A stretch of DNA of 64,000 nt from Taibaiella koreensis (GTDB taxonomy: Bacteria; Bacteroidota; Bacteroidia; Chitinophagales; Chitinophagaceae). The position numbers and the translations under genes were made by a program. The DNA is taken from contig NZ_QVNU01000004.1 of the NCBI RefSeq assembly GCF_003545715.1, positions 1 to 64,000 of the forward strand, given 5' to 3'. This document shows, piece after piece, positions 21,501 to 28,210 of this stretch (position 1 is the stretch's first letter; every line of letters begins with the position of its first letter). The notes below the pieces were generated by a model. That model was not told the origin of the DNA. It saw only the letters and a program-made list of their open reading frames with translations, and did no database searches.

Positions 21501-22058
21501 CTGAAAGTGATCAACGAGCTGCAGCCCGATCAGCCCTTGCTATTGCTGGGTTACTCGGCAGGGGGAAATTTTGCCTTTGAAATGGCGAAGGAATTTGAGG
21601 CCGCAGGCAGTGAAGTATCGGACATCATTTTAATCGATAGCTATAAATACTGGAAGCCCGTAGTCAAAACACCGGAACAGATGGAAGAAACCATTCGCAG
21701 CTATTTCGAAACCATTGACTGGTCGCTATTCTCCGTTGATCCCGGGTACCTGGAAGACCTTAAAAAAACAACCCTCAATAAGATCACCGGCTATTGCAAA
21801 CATGCGGACGGCAAAATCGAGTCTGGCCAAACCAATGCCCGGATACATTTGTTGAGATCGATCGAGGAATGGGACACGCCGGAGGTCAATCGTTTGTGGG
21901 AAGAAAGCAGTACTACTGCTTGCCACGTTTATCAGGGTAGCGGCATCCATATGGAAATGCTGCACCCGGAATATCTGTCGCAGAATGTCGGTCTTATTGC
22001 TACTATTTTACAATCGGCCAGTAGTGTAGGCAATGTTCGGAGTGCAGCGTTCTTTTAA
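12540..22058 (+). CDS. Terminal NRPS: half C-A-T-C-A(Orn)-T-C-A(Gly-like)-T-TE
   Basis: 3172 residues. It opens with about 235 residues resembling the C-terminal half of a condensation domain, without HHxxxDG. Then come A (13290-14800, code DAAYLGAVIK, not assignable), T (GGHSLKA near 14935), C (HHIISDG near 15485), A (16490-17960), T (GGQSLRA near 18090), C (HHIISDG near 18635), A (19600-21040), T (GGNSIKL near 21184) and a type I thioesterase (21350-22050; GYSAGG, Ser3006; Asp in IILIDSY; His in GIHMEML). The second A domain reads DVGEIGSIDK, the ornithine code of GrsB. The third reads DMLQLGTVWK, close to the glycine code DILQLGLIWK. The thioesterase marks the end of the assembly line. No E, MT or Cy domains are seen. 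Confidence 0.95.
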   Translation: MTHSLQHKIALEYWLEKAERFEPIDIPAIRELKSTDGRGLQVFPFPEAIATSLKERCNNKDAGIYTFAATALFLLLHKYTHQHDLLLTGLPFAAPTDEDDMGAPVFLALSVQRHTDVKTLLTSLQKEMQEAYHHRNYSFQKFEEKVKARQGNGTSLFPFTFSYPPFTREHTVSGQSKLAFALHQTGASFQLEIDHSGHYAGWFIKQLGCHFIHILQFIIRNPTATVAEIPLLSEEERQQIIESFNDTEVAFADKDRSILALFEQQVKETPHQPAVQFGSNVLSYLEVQQKALKLGALLRKRGIGRHDIVALICPRSEHMITGMMGILKAGAAYLPIDADQPDDRIRHILEDSAAKLILTTKAIHSGQQGLFSGYENQVITIDETETEPGLKDFETKHGADDPAYVIYTSGSTGKPKGVGVIQSSFTNFILAYKTLFKKGFDTSDRVLAVSNISFDASIAEIFVALTSGATLVILDKERLLDTAKLATFLKKEDITYAYIPPVLLSDLYTQLRQSGPSTRLRKLLVGVEAIKDTLLYDYSNLIDGLDIINAYGPTETTVIASALNYRPEAPTSENASIGKPMANCRIYILNDYGEPAPLGVAGELCIAGAGVSPGYLNNEALTDAKFVPDPFREEGKMYRSGDLARWTPEGNIMFIGRKDNQVKIRGYRIELGEIESVLRNHSGIKEAVVCAFEEDMGSKYLCAYFVPATEIAVADVRTYLEAQLPEYMIPSRFMPLDKIPITANGKTDRNKLPQPGTQERMLIAEDLPSNGLEEKLLVLWKGLLNLPRISVQDSFFELGGHSLKAAKLIGFILRDFLVEMPLREVFARKSIKNIAAYIQNAETSGSFEIPVAPAAAYYPAAFSQIGIYLSYLINKEAVNFNMPTLLATEGPIDIPRLALAFKTIIKRHSTLRTSFCFRDEAIMQQIEEEVPFSITLLEGEAFATEEAHQALIRPFDLSHPPLLRVNFIRKDEDNGILFIDMHHIISDGVSIDVFIKEIMKCYHGEGLPDLKIQYKDYTVWLDHYRASSAYSVHKKYWLDIFADKPKALDLPIDYPRTVEKKLDGDVCTVKIDKETVSRLKELISEQESTFFILMMAAFQLLLARYTGRKDITVGTSAEGRIHPDLDPLIGMFVHTLPIRTLIKEQQTFRELMDEVKNVFFGALDHQLYPLEELIEQLELTRDRNRNPLFDTLFSYQNVDIQKLQIKEVGLKPLHLKDASIKFDLSVSVMESNEVLWVTFHYSLHLFKQSTIGQMAECYIAMIKAISQSPDMLLQELLDDPALNIPGAKQQERLLTEGERQWLEKAGSCPGEKATKTIIDLLEEQVQQKPDHIAILFKDKAITYAELDRQTDAIAASLQKLGIGAEGIVGIIAERSEWMVIGLIGTLKAGAAYLPIDPGYPRERIDYLLNDSKVAILLTDAALQQDYPGAVSFEEVAAGTAKPEKRTIAPDQLAYVIYTSGTTGRPKGVMMEHQALNNIAGAWRKAYHLDRFEPCLLQMASFAFDVFTGDVIRTLTSGGRMVICPAETRLEVNALYELIRTYQINILESTPALVLPLMDYAYEQGKDLSCLKLLILGSDSCLSAHFSRLMERYAPGIRIVNSYGVTETCIDAGFYETTLDALPSSGNTPIGKPLANYTYYVCDEQQQLVPIGIAGELWIGGAGVARGYLNQPRLTAERFMQHPHNGERVYKTGDLVRWLPDGNLEFIGRNDDQVKLRGYRIELQEIENILSEEEQIKEVAVTVYEDKGEQDLVCWYTSQSGLALDGLRASLKQRLPEHMIPGHFILLNKLPISPNGKIDKKALPDLQELMDKTTRAIDPPETETEARLLLIWQDILKRTHIGVLDNFFEMGGQSLRAMVLVSRIQKFFSLDIALKDVFSHPTIRTLAAYLGTAGTNQFVPIVPIAQQDHYPLSSAQKRLFVISHFKGAETSYNMYSAFWIDGALDIQKLETAFQQLIDRHESLRTAFVMIHDEPVQVIRKQIDFQLKRHKAVETEAPGIVARFIRKFDLETAPLLRAEILEVNPERHLLMYDIHHIISDGVSMRVFMKELLALYQGIPLQALNIQYKDYSAWQQSLFTTGAIEGQKQFWEQQFAIAPPVLDLPADFPRPLVSTFEGDNYHLDLDTGLSTRIADFISARKVTYNMFLLSVFNILLSKYSSQEDIVIGTAVAGRTHADLEPLIGMFVNTLALRNYPLAGKTFDQFLQEVKLNSVHAYSNQDYPFEELVDSLNLKRDTSRNPLFDVMFLFADHTGEQENTTPKEWKISPFSLPGSIAKMDLILEASLTPEKLSFLLNFNTALFTAPTIHRFVTHYLQIVDQVLKRPDITLQQIALPDAAERQLLQAFGGIPEPYAPDVSIPACWKQQVARQPDEMAVITSRGRLSFREMDQLSDALAARLITDYSVKQGDKVAVMQHRTKELMVSLLAILKAGAAYVPVDPLFPAQRIAFILDNSESRLVITDKEHNGIALPILNIHREQEDKPAQPLPEINISASDLAYLIYTSGSTGNPKGVMMEHGNVVSLSENLEPVFGIQAKDRLLALANVTFDMSILDILCSFVSGVCIVLAGDEEVNDFEQIAALIKEQQVTVMQSTPSRLSMLFDTVGSNWLSGIKALLVGGEAMTDKLFHMLRRAGSTRVFNTYGPTETCVWSTAEEIKDDEINIGKPLQGEQILILNTAGQLQPVNVAGEICIAGSGLGKGYCGNDALTAEKFICNEALSPGRIYRTGDAGKWLPDGRIAYIGRLDNQVKLRGYRIELGEIENVLSKMEGVEMTAAVITDINGAKEIAAFYECDRKYSYATVRAFLADRLPSYMLPLLCIYLDKLPLTSSGKIDRIALEQLAQQQQALSRPHEEPAGALQQQLATIWKVVLHTDIISASDNFFEIGGNSIKLIQVLNKIKKEMGMTVPLTTAFTYPTIKELSAKIKMIREFGNVSAEEFYSLVNPGKPQYLFCFPPAIGYSFIYTALAEYLPDYTLCCFHYVETEDRAAQYLKVINELQPDQPLLLLGYSAGGNFAFEMAKEFEAAGSEVSDIILIDSYKYWKPVVKTPEQMEETIRSYFETIDWSLFSVDPGYLEDLKKTTLNKITGYCKHADGKIESGQTNARIHLLRSIEEWDTPEVNRLWEESSTTACHVYQGSGIHMEMLHPEYLSQNVGLIATILQSASSVGNVRSAAFF

Positions 22059-22151
22059 GCGTAGTACTGTTGAACCTTCAGCTCCCCTTCGCCCGACAGC
22101 GGGATCATTTCAGTGCCACAACAGGTACTGAAGCCGATAACAGGAAACACA

Positions 22152-22192
22152 AAACGAGACCGGCTCAGGCTTTTAGGCCGGTTTCGTTTTTT
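22152..22192 (+). terminator. Rho-independent terminator of the NRPS/PKS cluster
   Basis: The inverted repeat AAACGAGACCGGC / GCCGGTTTCGTTT (one G-T pair) encloses a short loop and is followed by a run of T. It lies 94 bp after the thioesterase stop and is well placed to end the cluster transcript. Confidence 0.8.
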
Positions 22193-22594
22193 AACACCTA
22201 TAATGGCTAAAGGCAGCCATCGGGATAGGCACGAACAACTTCGGCAGTATCCTGAATATACCTTTATTCCTTAACGGACCGGCTTTTTGTGCCATCAGGA
22301 AAAACGGACGTTCCATACTATTCAGGCAAGTCTTCGGTGACGCAATAGTGTCTTCGGCTCCGGTAACTACGGGAGATGGCAATTTCAGTGTTCAATAAAA
22401 TTCCTTTGTAAAGACTGGGACAGCGATTTGAACAAAAAGTTGCAAAATTTGTAGCGGTAAACATTGGCGCGTGGCAACTCAAGGGAACCAAGCTGTAAAG
22501 ACCTGCTATCCGGCATTACTGACCATTTCATGGATATAAGAACCTCCATCTTCTTTATTCATGGAATTTCCGGCTACGTATACATCTTGTCTAC

Positions 22595-22602
22595 TATATT
22601 TG
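22595..22602 (+). promoter_or_regulatory. Bacteroidota -7 element TATATTTG before the sensor kinase
   Basis: Exact match to TAnnTTTG, 27 bp before ATG 22630. No clear TTG is found at the expected -33 distance. Its position argues against an in-frame upstream start at 22561. Confidence 0.5.
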
Positions 22603-22629
22603 TATGATAACCACACCAACCCTCTGGCC

Positions 22630-24567
22630 ATGAATAAGGTTTTTCTTCCGGTTATGCTGCTTTTAGGGTTAGCCCAGCCAGTCTGCGGCAGGCAGGCGAT
22701 AGATAGCCTACGGCAGCTACTAAAGACCAGCACGACGGACACCGGTCGCGCCATGTTACTCCTTCAGCTTGCAGAAGTCAGCTTCAAAGCAGGCGTCGCA
22801 GATAGCGCGTTGTACTATGTACAGGAAGCGATGAGCGTAAGCCGCCGGAGCGGCAACCACTTATACCAGGCCAAAGCCCGCGGGATGTGGGGTATGATGC
22901 AGGTGCGGGCTAACCATCTGGACGATGCCATCCGGCATTTCGAAGAAGCACGGCAATTGCTGGAAAATGATACCAGTACCGCTGCGCGCCGTATGAGGGC
23001 TAAAGTCAGCGGCAATCTGTCCGTTGCTTTAGGCCGAAAGGGTCTGGCCGATCGTGAGCTGGCCATTCTTATTTCACTGGTACCCGAATTTGAGGCCTTG
23101 CATGATACCGTCTCACTGGCCGTATCCCTGCACAACATTTCCTTCAAGCTGATCAATATCGGCCGTTATGAACAGGGTTACCGCTATATGCTGCGTAATA
23201 TCGAAATGGCGGAACAAGGTGGCGAAAAAGAAAATACGGCAGGATCTTATACCGGTATGGCATCCTTGTTGTACAAAATGGACAGCATCGCAGCGATGCC
23301 GGCTTATCTATCAAAAGCCAGGAAGCTCCTCGATCAGCTTCCCGGATCGCGACAATGGGGCATTTACTATCTCTATTCGGCTATGTATGCCAGCGCCAAC
23401 GGGCATTACAGCAGGGCAGACTCCTTACTGGTGCAAGCGCATACCGTCATTGACAAGTTCAAAGACCGGCCCAACCAGTTCAACTATTATACGGGACTGA
23501 TGCACCACCAGAATGCCCAGCACCGGTGGAAAGCCGCATTGGTAGCCGCTGCCATGCTGAGGCGTATGGGTGAAGAGGATAAGCTGCCTTATTATCAGGT
23601 CAATGCACTGAAAGATATGGCTGAACTAGAAGAAAAGCTGGGCCATCCGCTGCAGGCATTGGCCTTATACAAACAGTACCAGCCTTTGAAAGACAGTTTG
23701 GGGCAGCAGGAAATGAATCTCAGGATCAATGATCTCGAGATACGGCACCGCACACTGGAGCAGGAAAAGAAGATACTGGCCCTGCAGGCTACCGGGGAAG
23801 CCCGGCAAAGAGCCCTGCAACAGGCGCGTAACAAGGAGCTGCTACTGGCCAGCCTGACCTGCTTGGTTTTGCTTGGTGTCCTGTTTGGTATTTTTTATTA
23901 TCGTAACAAAAGGAAGATCATGCGGCAAGAGCTGGAACAGGCAAGGCAACAACAGCGCCTTACATCATACACGGCTATGCTGGAAGGCCAGGAACAGGAA
24001 AGGCTTCGCCTGGCACGCGATCTGCACGATGGTTTGGGTGGCACACTTGCTGCGCTAAAGCTCCGGCTGGACCAGATTGCCATTCATCCTTCTGCAGAAG
24101 CGGTGGCTACTTCTGCGCAGCGGCTGGATACTGCTATTTCCGATCTGCGGCAGATTTCCAGGAACATGATGCCCGAAGCATTGTTGCGGCACGGCCTTAT
24201 CGAAGCGCTAAAAGACTTCACGGAGGCTATTAGCCGGTCAGGGTTGCAAGTGCAGTTCCATCACGATGGCCTGGAGCAGATCAGCAGCAGCACGACACAG
24301 CTGATGGTATACCGGATTGTTCAGGAACTGGCTACCAATGTTATGCGACATGCCCGCGCCACGGAGATGCTGGTGCAAGTAACCTTCAAAGAAAACCTCC
24401 TTCTGATAACTGTGGAAGACAACGGCGCAGGGTTCGACGCGACTGCCGGCTACACAGGCTCCGGGCTTAACAATGTAACAGCCCGCGTGGCGTACCTGAA
24501 TGGCAAAACGGAGGTCATCTCCCGCAAAGATACCGGCACAGTGATCAATATCGAATGCAGGCTATGA
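22630..24567 (+). CDS. TPR-containing sensor histidine kinase, NarL/DesK (HisKA_3) type
   Basis: 645 residues from ATG 22630, which gives a signal peptide ending near QPVCG. The periplasmic part (about residues 25-400) has the helix-pair spacing of TPR repeats. A membrane segment (LLASLTCLVLLGVLFGIFYY) is followed by a coiled-coil linker, the HisKA_3 dimerisation motif RLARDLHDGLGGTLA with the phospho-accepting His, and a HATPase domain (N box ELATNVMRHA, G1 box VEDNGAGFD, G2 region GSGLNNV). Such kinases normally phosphorylate a NarL/LuxR response regulator; none is adjacent. The signal is unknown. Confidence 0.9.
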   Translation: MNKVFLPVMLLLGLAQPVCGRQAIDSLRQLLKTSTTDTGRAMLLLQLAEVSFKAGVADSALYYVQEAMSVSRRSGNHLYQAKARGMWGMMQVRANHLDDAIRHFEEARQLLENDTSTAARRMRAKVSGNLSVALGRKGLADRELAILISLVPEFEALHDTVSLAVSLHNISFKLINIGRYEQGYRYMLRNIEMAEQGGEKENTAGSYTGMASLLYKMDSIAAMPAYLSKARKLLDQLPGSRQWGIYYLYSAMYASANGHYSRADSLLVQAHTVIDKFKDRPNQFNYYTGLMHHQNAQHRWKAALVAAAMLRRMGEEDKLPYYQVNALKDMAELEEKLGHPLQALALYKQYQPLKDSLGQQEMNLRINDLEIRHRTLEQEKKILALQATGEARQRALQQARNKELLLASLTCLVLLGVLFGIFYYRNKRKIMRQELEQARQQQRLTSYTAMLEGQEQERLRLARDLHDGLGGTLAALKLRLDQIAIHPSAEAVATSAQRLDTAISDLRQISRNMMPEALLRHGLIEALKDFTEAISRSGLQVQFHHDGLEQISSSTTQLMVYRIVQELATNVMRHARATEMLVQVTFKENLLLITVEDNGAGFDATAGYTGSGLNNVTARVAYLNGKTEVISRKDTGTVINIECRL

Positions 24568-24744
24568 CCGGCCGTACCATTGCCTGACGGCACCTTAACT
24601 GTCGACCCGTTTTTATCCTATCCCTGTACCGGAAACTTTGGCCCCGTTATCACCTTAGGCTTCAAGATTTGGTAGCAGGCTCTTTGCTTGACGCTAAGAT
24701 TGATTGGATTTATGGCCTGCCTGTGCAAGTATGATCTTCGCAAA

Positions 24745-24772
24745 AAAACACCCTTTAGCTGAAGGGTGTTTT
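24745..24772. terminator. Bidirectional terminator between convergent genes
   Basis: The inverted repeat AAAACACCCTTT / GAAGGGTGTTTT has a 4-base loop, with A-rich and T-rich flanks that serve both strands. It lies between the end of the + strand kinase gene and the end of the - strand precursor peptide gene. Confidence 0.85.
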
Positions 24773-24818
24773 AAGTACATAGTACTTCTGATTGTATAGG
24801 TGGTTGCCTAAATTACTA

Positions 24819-25103
24819 CTAACCCAGGCACCGGGTGTCCGGAGGGCATGATTGCGGGCCCCATGTAGGACAAGTGTTGGTGTTGCAGGTATAAGTAAGC
24901 TGTACACCAACACAGAGCGTATGGGGACCGCAAGACCCGGGTTCACCGGTAGCGCAATTGCGGCAGGTGGCAACGCAGGTTACATAACAGGAGGTGTAGG
25001 TAACCGGGATCCCACCTTTCAACGATTGTTGTTCCGTGCCACCCAAATTCATGATGTTTTTTTTCTTTAAAGACAGTTTGGCTGTTAGGTTTCTCTTTTT
25101 CAT
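24819..25103 (-). CDS. Lanthipeptide-type RiPP precursor peptide (orphan)
   Basis: 94 residues from ATG 25103. The leader starts MKKRNLTAKLSLKKKNIMNL, matching the KLxLxKxxIxxL pattern of Bacteroidota class I lanthipeptide (pinensin-like) leaders, and ends in a double-glycine site, QQSLKGG. The core after GG is about 63 residues with ten Cys and many Thr/Ser, often as TC or SC pairs (TSCYVTC, TCNTNTC, QSC). This suits dehydration and thioether ring formation. No lantibiotic dehydratase, cyclase, C39 peptidase/transporter or radical SAM gene lies in the window. A longer in-frame start at 25142 adds residues outside the leader pattern. The class is inferred from the leader only; another GG-leader family is possible. 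Confidence 0.8.
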   Translation of the reverse strand: MKKRNLTAKLSLKKKNIMNLGGTEQQSLKGGIPVTYTSCYVTCVATCRNCATGEPGSCGPHTLCVGVQLTYTCNTNTCPTWGPQSCPPDTRCLG

Positions 25104-25292
25104 ATTATGTGTTTTAGTGATTAAAGTTACACGCCAATGCAACGTGAAAAATAGAGGAAAACCATGATTTTATTGGCGGGAGCAGCCCGCTTGGTTTGCA
25201 ATGGTCGATAGGTTGAGCGAACATATACCACTAAGGAACCTTTTCGGCGCAAAACGCTGGTACCTGTAAAACCGTAGTTACTCTATGATTGT

Positions 25293-27239
25293 TTAGTATC
25301 TATAGGGAATAATCAGTGTTACAACGGTTCCACTTTTGTTGTCTGGCCGGCCCGAAACAGTAAACGAAGCGGGAGCATTCAGCTCTTTGCTTATCATCTC
25401 CAGCCGTTTGGTAGCGATATGTATAGCAGTCGATGAGTAACCATCGTCTGTACCATGAGCCAGGTCTGCGCCATTATCCATAATGACGCAATGCAAACCC
25501 GGTCCGGCCATATTAATGTCGATGCTGATCATGCCTTTGTAAGCCAGGTCTTTCATACCTTGATAGATGGCCCGCTCTACAAATGGTTGCAGCAGCATCG
25601 GCGGGATTTTTATTTCGTCGTCATCCAGTCCTGCATAGGTGTTAAGCGCATAGTCAAATCTGTCATCAAACCGGATTGCCTGCAGGCTCAGGTAGTCCCG
25701 TAAAGCTTCAATCTCCTCAGTGGCCGGTACGTAGTCTGCTTGTGAGTTTTCAAGACTGGTACGCAGCAGCCGGGCAAATTGATTCAGATATAGAATCGCT
25801 TTCCCATTCTCGTGATTACGTACCAGGTTTTGCATTGAACTCAGCGTACTAAAAATAAAATGCGGTTCCATTTGGGTGCGGAATAGCCGTTGTTCCAGTA
25901 ATATTTTATCCCGTTGTGACCGGATCAGCTGACCGGCCGTAACTAATTTCCGTTGACGTGTCAGGAGCAGCAGCGACAGGATGACTAATGCCAGCACCAG
26001 TATGCCAAGCACCGAAATAAGCAGCAGCTTATTTTTTTGCCTGATATTTTCCGTTGTTTTCTTATTGGTCTCATATAACCGCTCCAGGTTTTTTTGTTTA
26101 TCGGCGAGGTCGTATTCCGATTCGATGGATAAAAACATTTTCAGCCTGTCTTTTCTGTAAAATTCCCGCGATATCGAATCGTATTGAAGAAGAGACTTTT
26201 CGGCCGCGTTCCGGTCGCCGTATAAACTAAGATAGCGGGCCTTGTTGCGGTGAAAATTAACAGACTCGTCGTCGTCCGTCCTTCCCTTTATCAACCGTTC
26301 GGCCAAGGCCAGGCTTCTGGCAGCCTGAGCCGGCCTGTGAAGTAAGGTATACAATCTCACCTGGTAGCAATATTTATAAAAAAGGTATCCGGGTTCGGAA
26401 TCCGGCGGACGGATCAGGCTGAGGTATTTCAGGCTGCTATCATACTTTCCTACAGCAAGGAAGTATTTCATTTTGAGCTCTTTTACATCATCCTGATAGG
26501 TATCGAGCTCCCGGGCATCAGCATAGTTCTGGGCAATGGTCAGGTACTTTCTCGCTGAATCGTATTGCCTGATCTCAATGTAAGCTCCTGCCAGTACGGA
26601 AACCGACCGCATGTAATGGGAGAAGCTTGAATCCTTTTGCGGGGCTATAAGTGCATAGGCATGCTCTGCAAAGCGCAACGCCTGTTCCTTTTGCTGGCAC
26701 AGCATATTGGTTTCCGCAGCGACGTAGAGGCACTGACACCGGCGGCCGGTTTTCAACACTGTGTCCATACCCGGTAAAAGGCAGATAGAGGCTGCCTTTG
26801 TCGCATAGTAATTGGCCTTGAAATGATGTTCCCGGGTATTGTTTAAGGTCAGTCCAAGCAGGCCATAACATATCAGTAGCTGTTTTACGTAATAGGGGTG
26901 CAGCTCAAAATAGGAAAGGGCATCCTGGGTATATCGGATAGAGGAATCGTATACGCCACCAAAATTCAATATTATCCCAAACCGAAGGGCCAGTAAAGCA
27001 TGCGACGGTGTGTCGCGATCGGGTGGGAACTCATGGAGCTTTTTACTGATGCCCTCATAATAGTCTTTGTAGTGCGCACTAAGTGCGGCATTATCGAGCT
27101 TTCCCAGGCTATCGACATACAATAAGACACCTTTATCTACAATTTCATCAAGCTTCGGATGCTGCGCCTGGACTGGCTTTTGTATGCATGAAGGCAACAG
27201 GGCTATCATGAAAATAAAGATCAGTGGATATCCCGACAT
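25293..27239 (-). CDS. LytS-type (His_kinase family) sensor protein with degenerate ATPase motifs
   Basis: 648 residues: an N-terminal export signal with a Cys at LLPSC (possible lipoprotein), a TPR-like helical periplasmic region (about 40-390), one membrane segment (LLLISVLGILVLALVILSLL), a coiled-coil stretch, and a His_kinase domain with QMEPHFIFSTL (phospho-accepting His kept). The N box reads LQPFVERAI, where the family usually has VENAI. The G1 box DNGAD lacks its second Gly and the GxGL region reads STAIHI. Phosphotransfer activity may therefore be weak or lost. It is transcribed in the same direction as the precursor peptide gene, 189 bp upstream of it. No LytTR regulator is adjacent. 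Confidence 0.85.
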   Translation of the reverse strand: MSGYPLIFIFMIALLPSCIQKPVQAQHPKLDEIVDKGVLLYVDSLGKLDNAALSAHYKDYYEGISKKLHEFPPDRDTPSHALLALRFGIILNFGGVYDSSIRYTQDALSYFELHPYYVKQLLICYGLLGLTLNNTREHHFKANYYATKAASICLLPGMDTVLKTGRRCQCLYVAAETNMLCQQKEQALRFAEHAYALIAPQKDSSFSHYMRSVSVLAGAYIEIRQYDSARKYLTIAQNYADARELDTYQDDVKELKMKYFLAVGKYDSSLKYLSLIRPPDSEPGYLFYKYCYQVRLYTLLHRPAQAARSLALAERLIKGRTDDDESVNFHRNKARYLSLYGDRNAAEKSLLQYDSISREFYRKDRLKMFLSIESEYDLADKQKNLERLYETNKKTTENIRQKNKLLLISVLGILVLALVILSLLLLTRQRKLVTAGQLIRSQRDKILLEQRLFRTQMEPHFIFSTLSSMQNLVRNHENGKAILYLNQFARLLRTSLENSQADYVPATEEIEALRDYLSLQAIRFDDRFDYALNTYAGLDDDEIKIPPMLLQPFVERAIYQGMKDLAYKGMISIDINMAGPGLHCVIMDNGADLAHGTDDGYSSTAIHIATKRLEMISKELNAPASFTVSGRPDNKSGTVVTLIIPYRY

Positions 27240-27304
27240 GGACTAAGAGATAGTGTACGCATGTAAGATACGTTATTTGCTCCTGTGAGTGCGAAACGAT
27301 AACC

Positions 27305-27511
27305 TTAAAACCCATTCTCAGTGAGCCAGTTTATGAACATCCTGAACCAATTATCCTTACTGTATACATTGGTAAGACCAAAGCCATGCCCGCCCGATTG
27401 CAGTATATGCATCTCCGCCTTTACATGGGCGCGCTGCAGGGCATAAAAAAAATAATACTCATTTTCTATTGTTTTTATGGATGCTGATTTCTGCAGTCCT
27501 CCGGCGTCCAA
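27305..27511 (-). pseudogene. C-terminal remnant of an alpha/beta hydrolase (esterase)
   Basis: About 68 codons end in a pattern typical of the C-terminus of BD-FAE/acetyl-xylan-esterase-like hydrolases: a YALQRAHVKAEMHIL stretch, the catalytic-His motif GGHGFGL, and Trp residues in the last helix. The frame is closed by a stop immediately upstream, so the nucleophile Ser and the rest of the fold are absent. I read it as a decayed gene end, not a working protein. Confidence 0.5.
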
Positions 27512-27685
27512 CTATCCATATTTATCTTACTTAACCAAAAGTGACAGAACGGGCAATCAGTCCATCCCGTTTCGCTTTTCGTACTGGCCAGCCGCACTGG
27601 ATACGTTATCTTTGCACCATCCGGCCGGACCCTGGCGTAAACCAGGCTGTCTCCCATCCCGGCATAATAATAATATTTGAAAAAT

Positions 27686-28210
27686 ATGACGAGTATCAGG
27701 ATAGCCCGGTTATCCGATCTGCCGCGGATTGTTGATATCTATAACCAGGCGGTACTGGCTTCGTTTGAGACGGGCGATACGGCGATCACGACCGTTGCGC
27801 AAAGGCAGGATTGGTTTCGCAGCCACCAGGCCGGCCGGTTCCCGGTTTACGTTTGCGAGGCTGATGGCGTAGTGGCAGGTTGGCTCAGCTTAAGCCCCTA
27901 CCGGGCCGGACGCGATGCGTTTCGCTTTACGGCCGAAGTGAGCTATTACCTGGACAAAGATTACAGGAGACGCGGCATAGGCAGCAGCCTGCTGCAATAT
28001 GCCCTGGACGCAGCAGCGCAGCTTCAATTCAAGACGCTCTTCGGGATCATCCTGGACCGGAACCGGCCCAGCATCGAACTGTTGAAAAAGTTTGGTTTCG
28101 TGCTCTGGGGTCATATGCCAGCGGTTGCAGACTTTGACGGGCAGCCCTGCGGCCACGTTTATTATGGGCGGCACATCGGTCCGGCGGCCGGGTACCGTCA
28201 AAATGAATGA
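27686..28210 (+). CDS. GNAT N-acetyltransferase, phosphinothricin acetyltransferase-like
   Basis: 174 residues from ATG 27686. It shows the Pat/YncA layout: an N-terminal RIARLSDLPRIVDIYNQAV stretch, the acetyl-CoA loop motif YRRRGIGSSLL (about residues 95-105), then LFGIILDRNRPSIELLKKFGF. The family acetylates phosphinothricin, methionine sulfoximine or similar amino-acid analogues; the native substrate cannot be told from sequence. Its stop overlaps the proposed start of the chromate transporter gene. Confidence 0.85.
   Translation: MTSIRIARLSDLPRIVDIYNQAVLASFETGDTAITTVAQRQDWFRSHQAGRFPVYVCEADGVVAGWLSLSPYRAGRDAFRFTAEVSYYLDKDYRRRGIGSSLLQYALDAAAQLQFKTLFGIILDRNRPSIELLKKFGFVLWGHMPAVADFDGQPCGHVYYGRHIGPAAGYRQNE

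Larger units (their letters stand above)
22059..22629. other. Intergenic region after the biosynthetic cluster
   Basis: Holds the cluster terminator (22152-22192) and, near its end, a promoter -7 element for the sensor kinase. A stretch of about 60 open codons on the + strand (roughly 22206-22396) has no start codon and no recognisable family; a 63-codon frame on the other strand is equally unsupported. I see no gene that can be defended here. Confidence 0.5.

Noticed and set aside
22191-22382. Minus-strand 63-codon frame after the cluster
   Set aside because: Starts next to the terminator hairpin with no promoter or family; likely chance.
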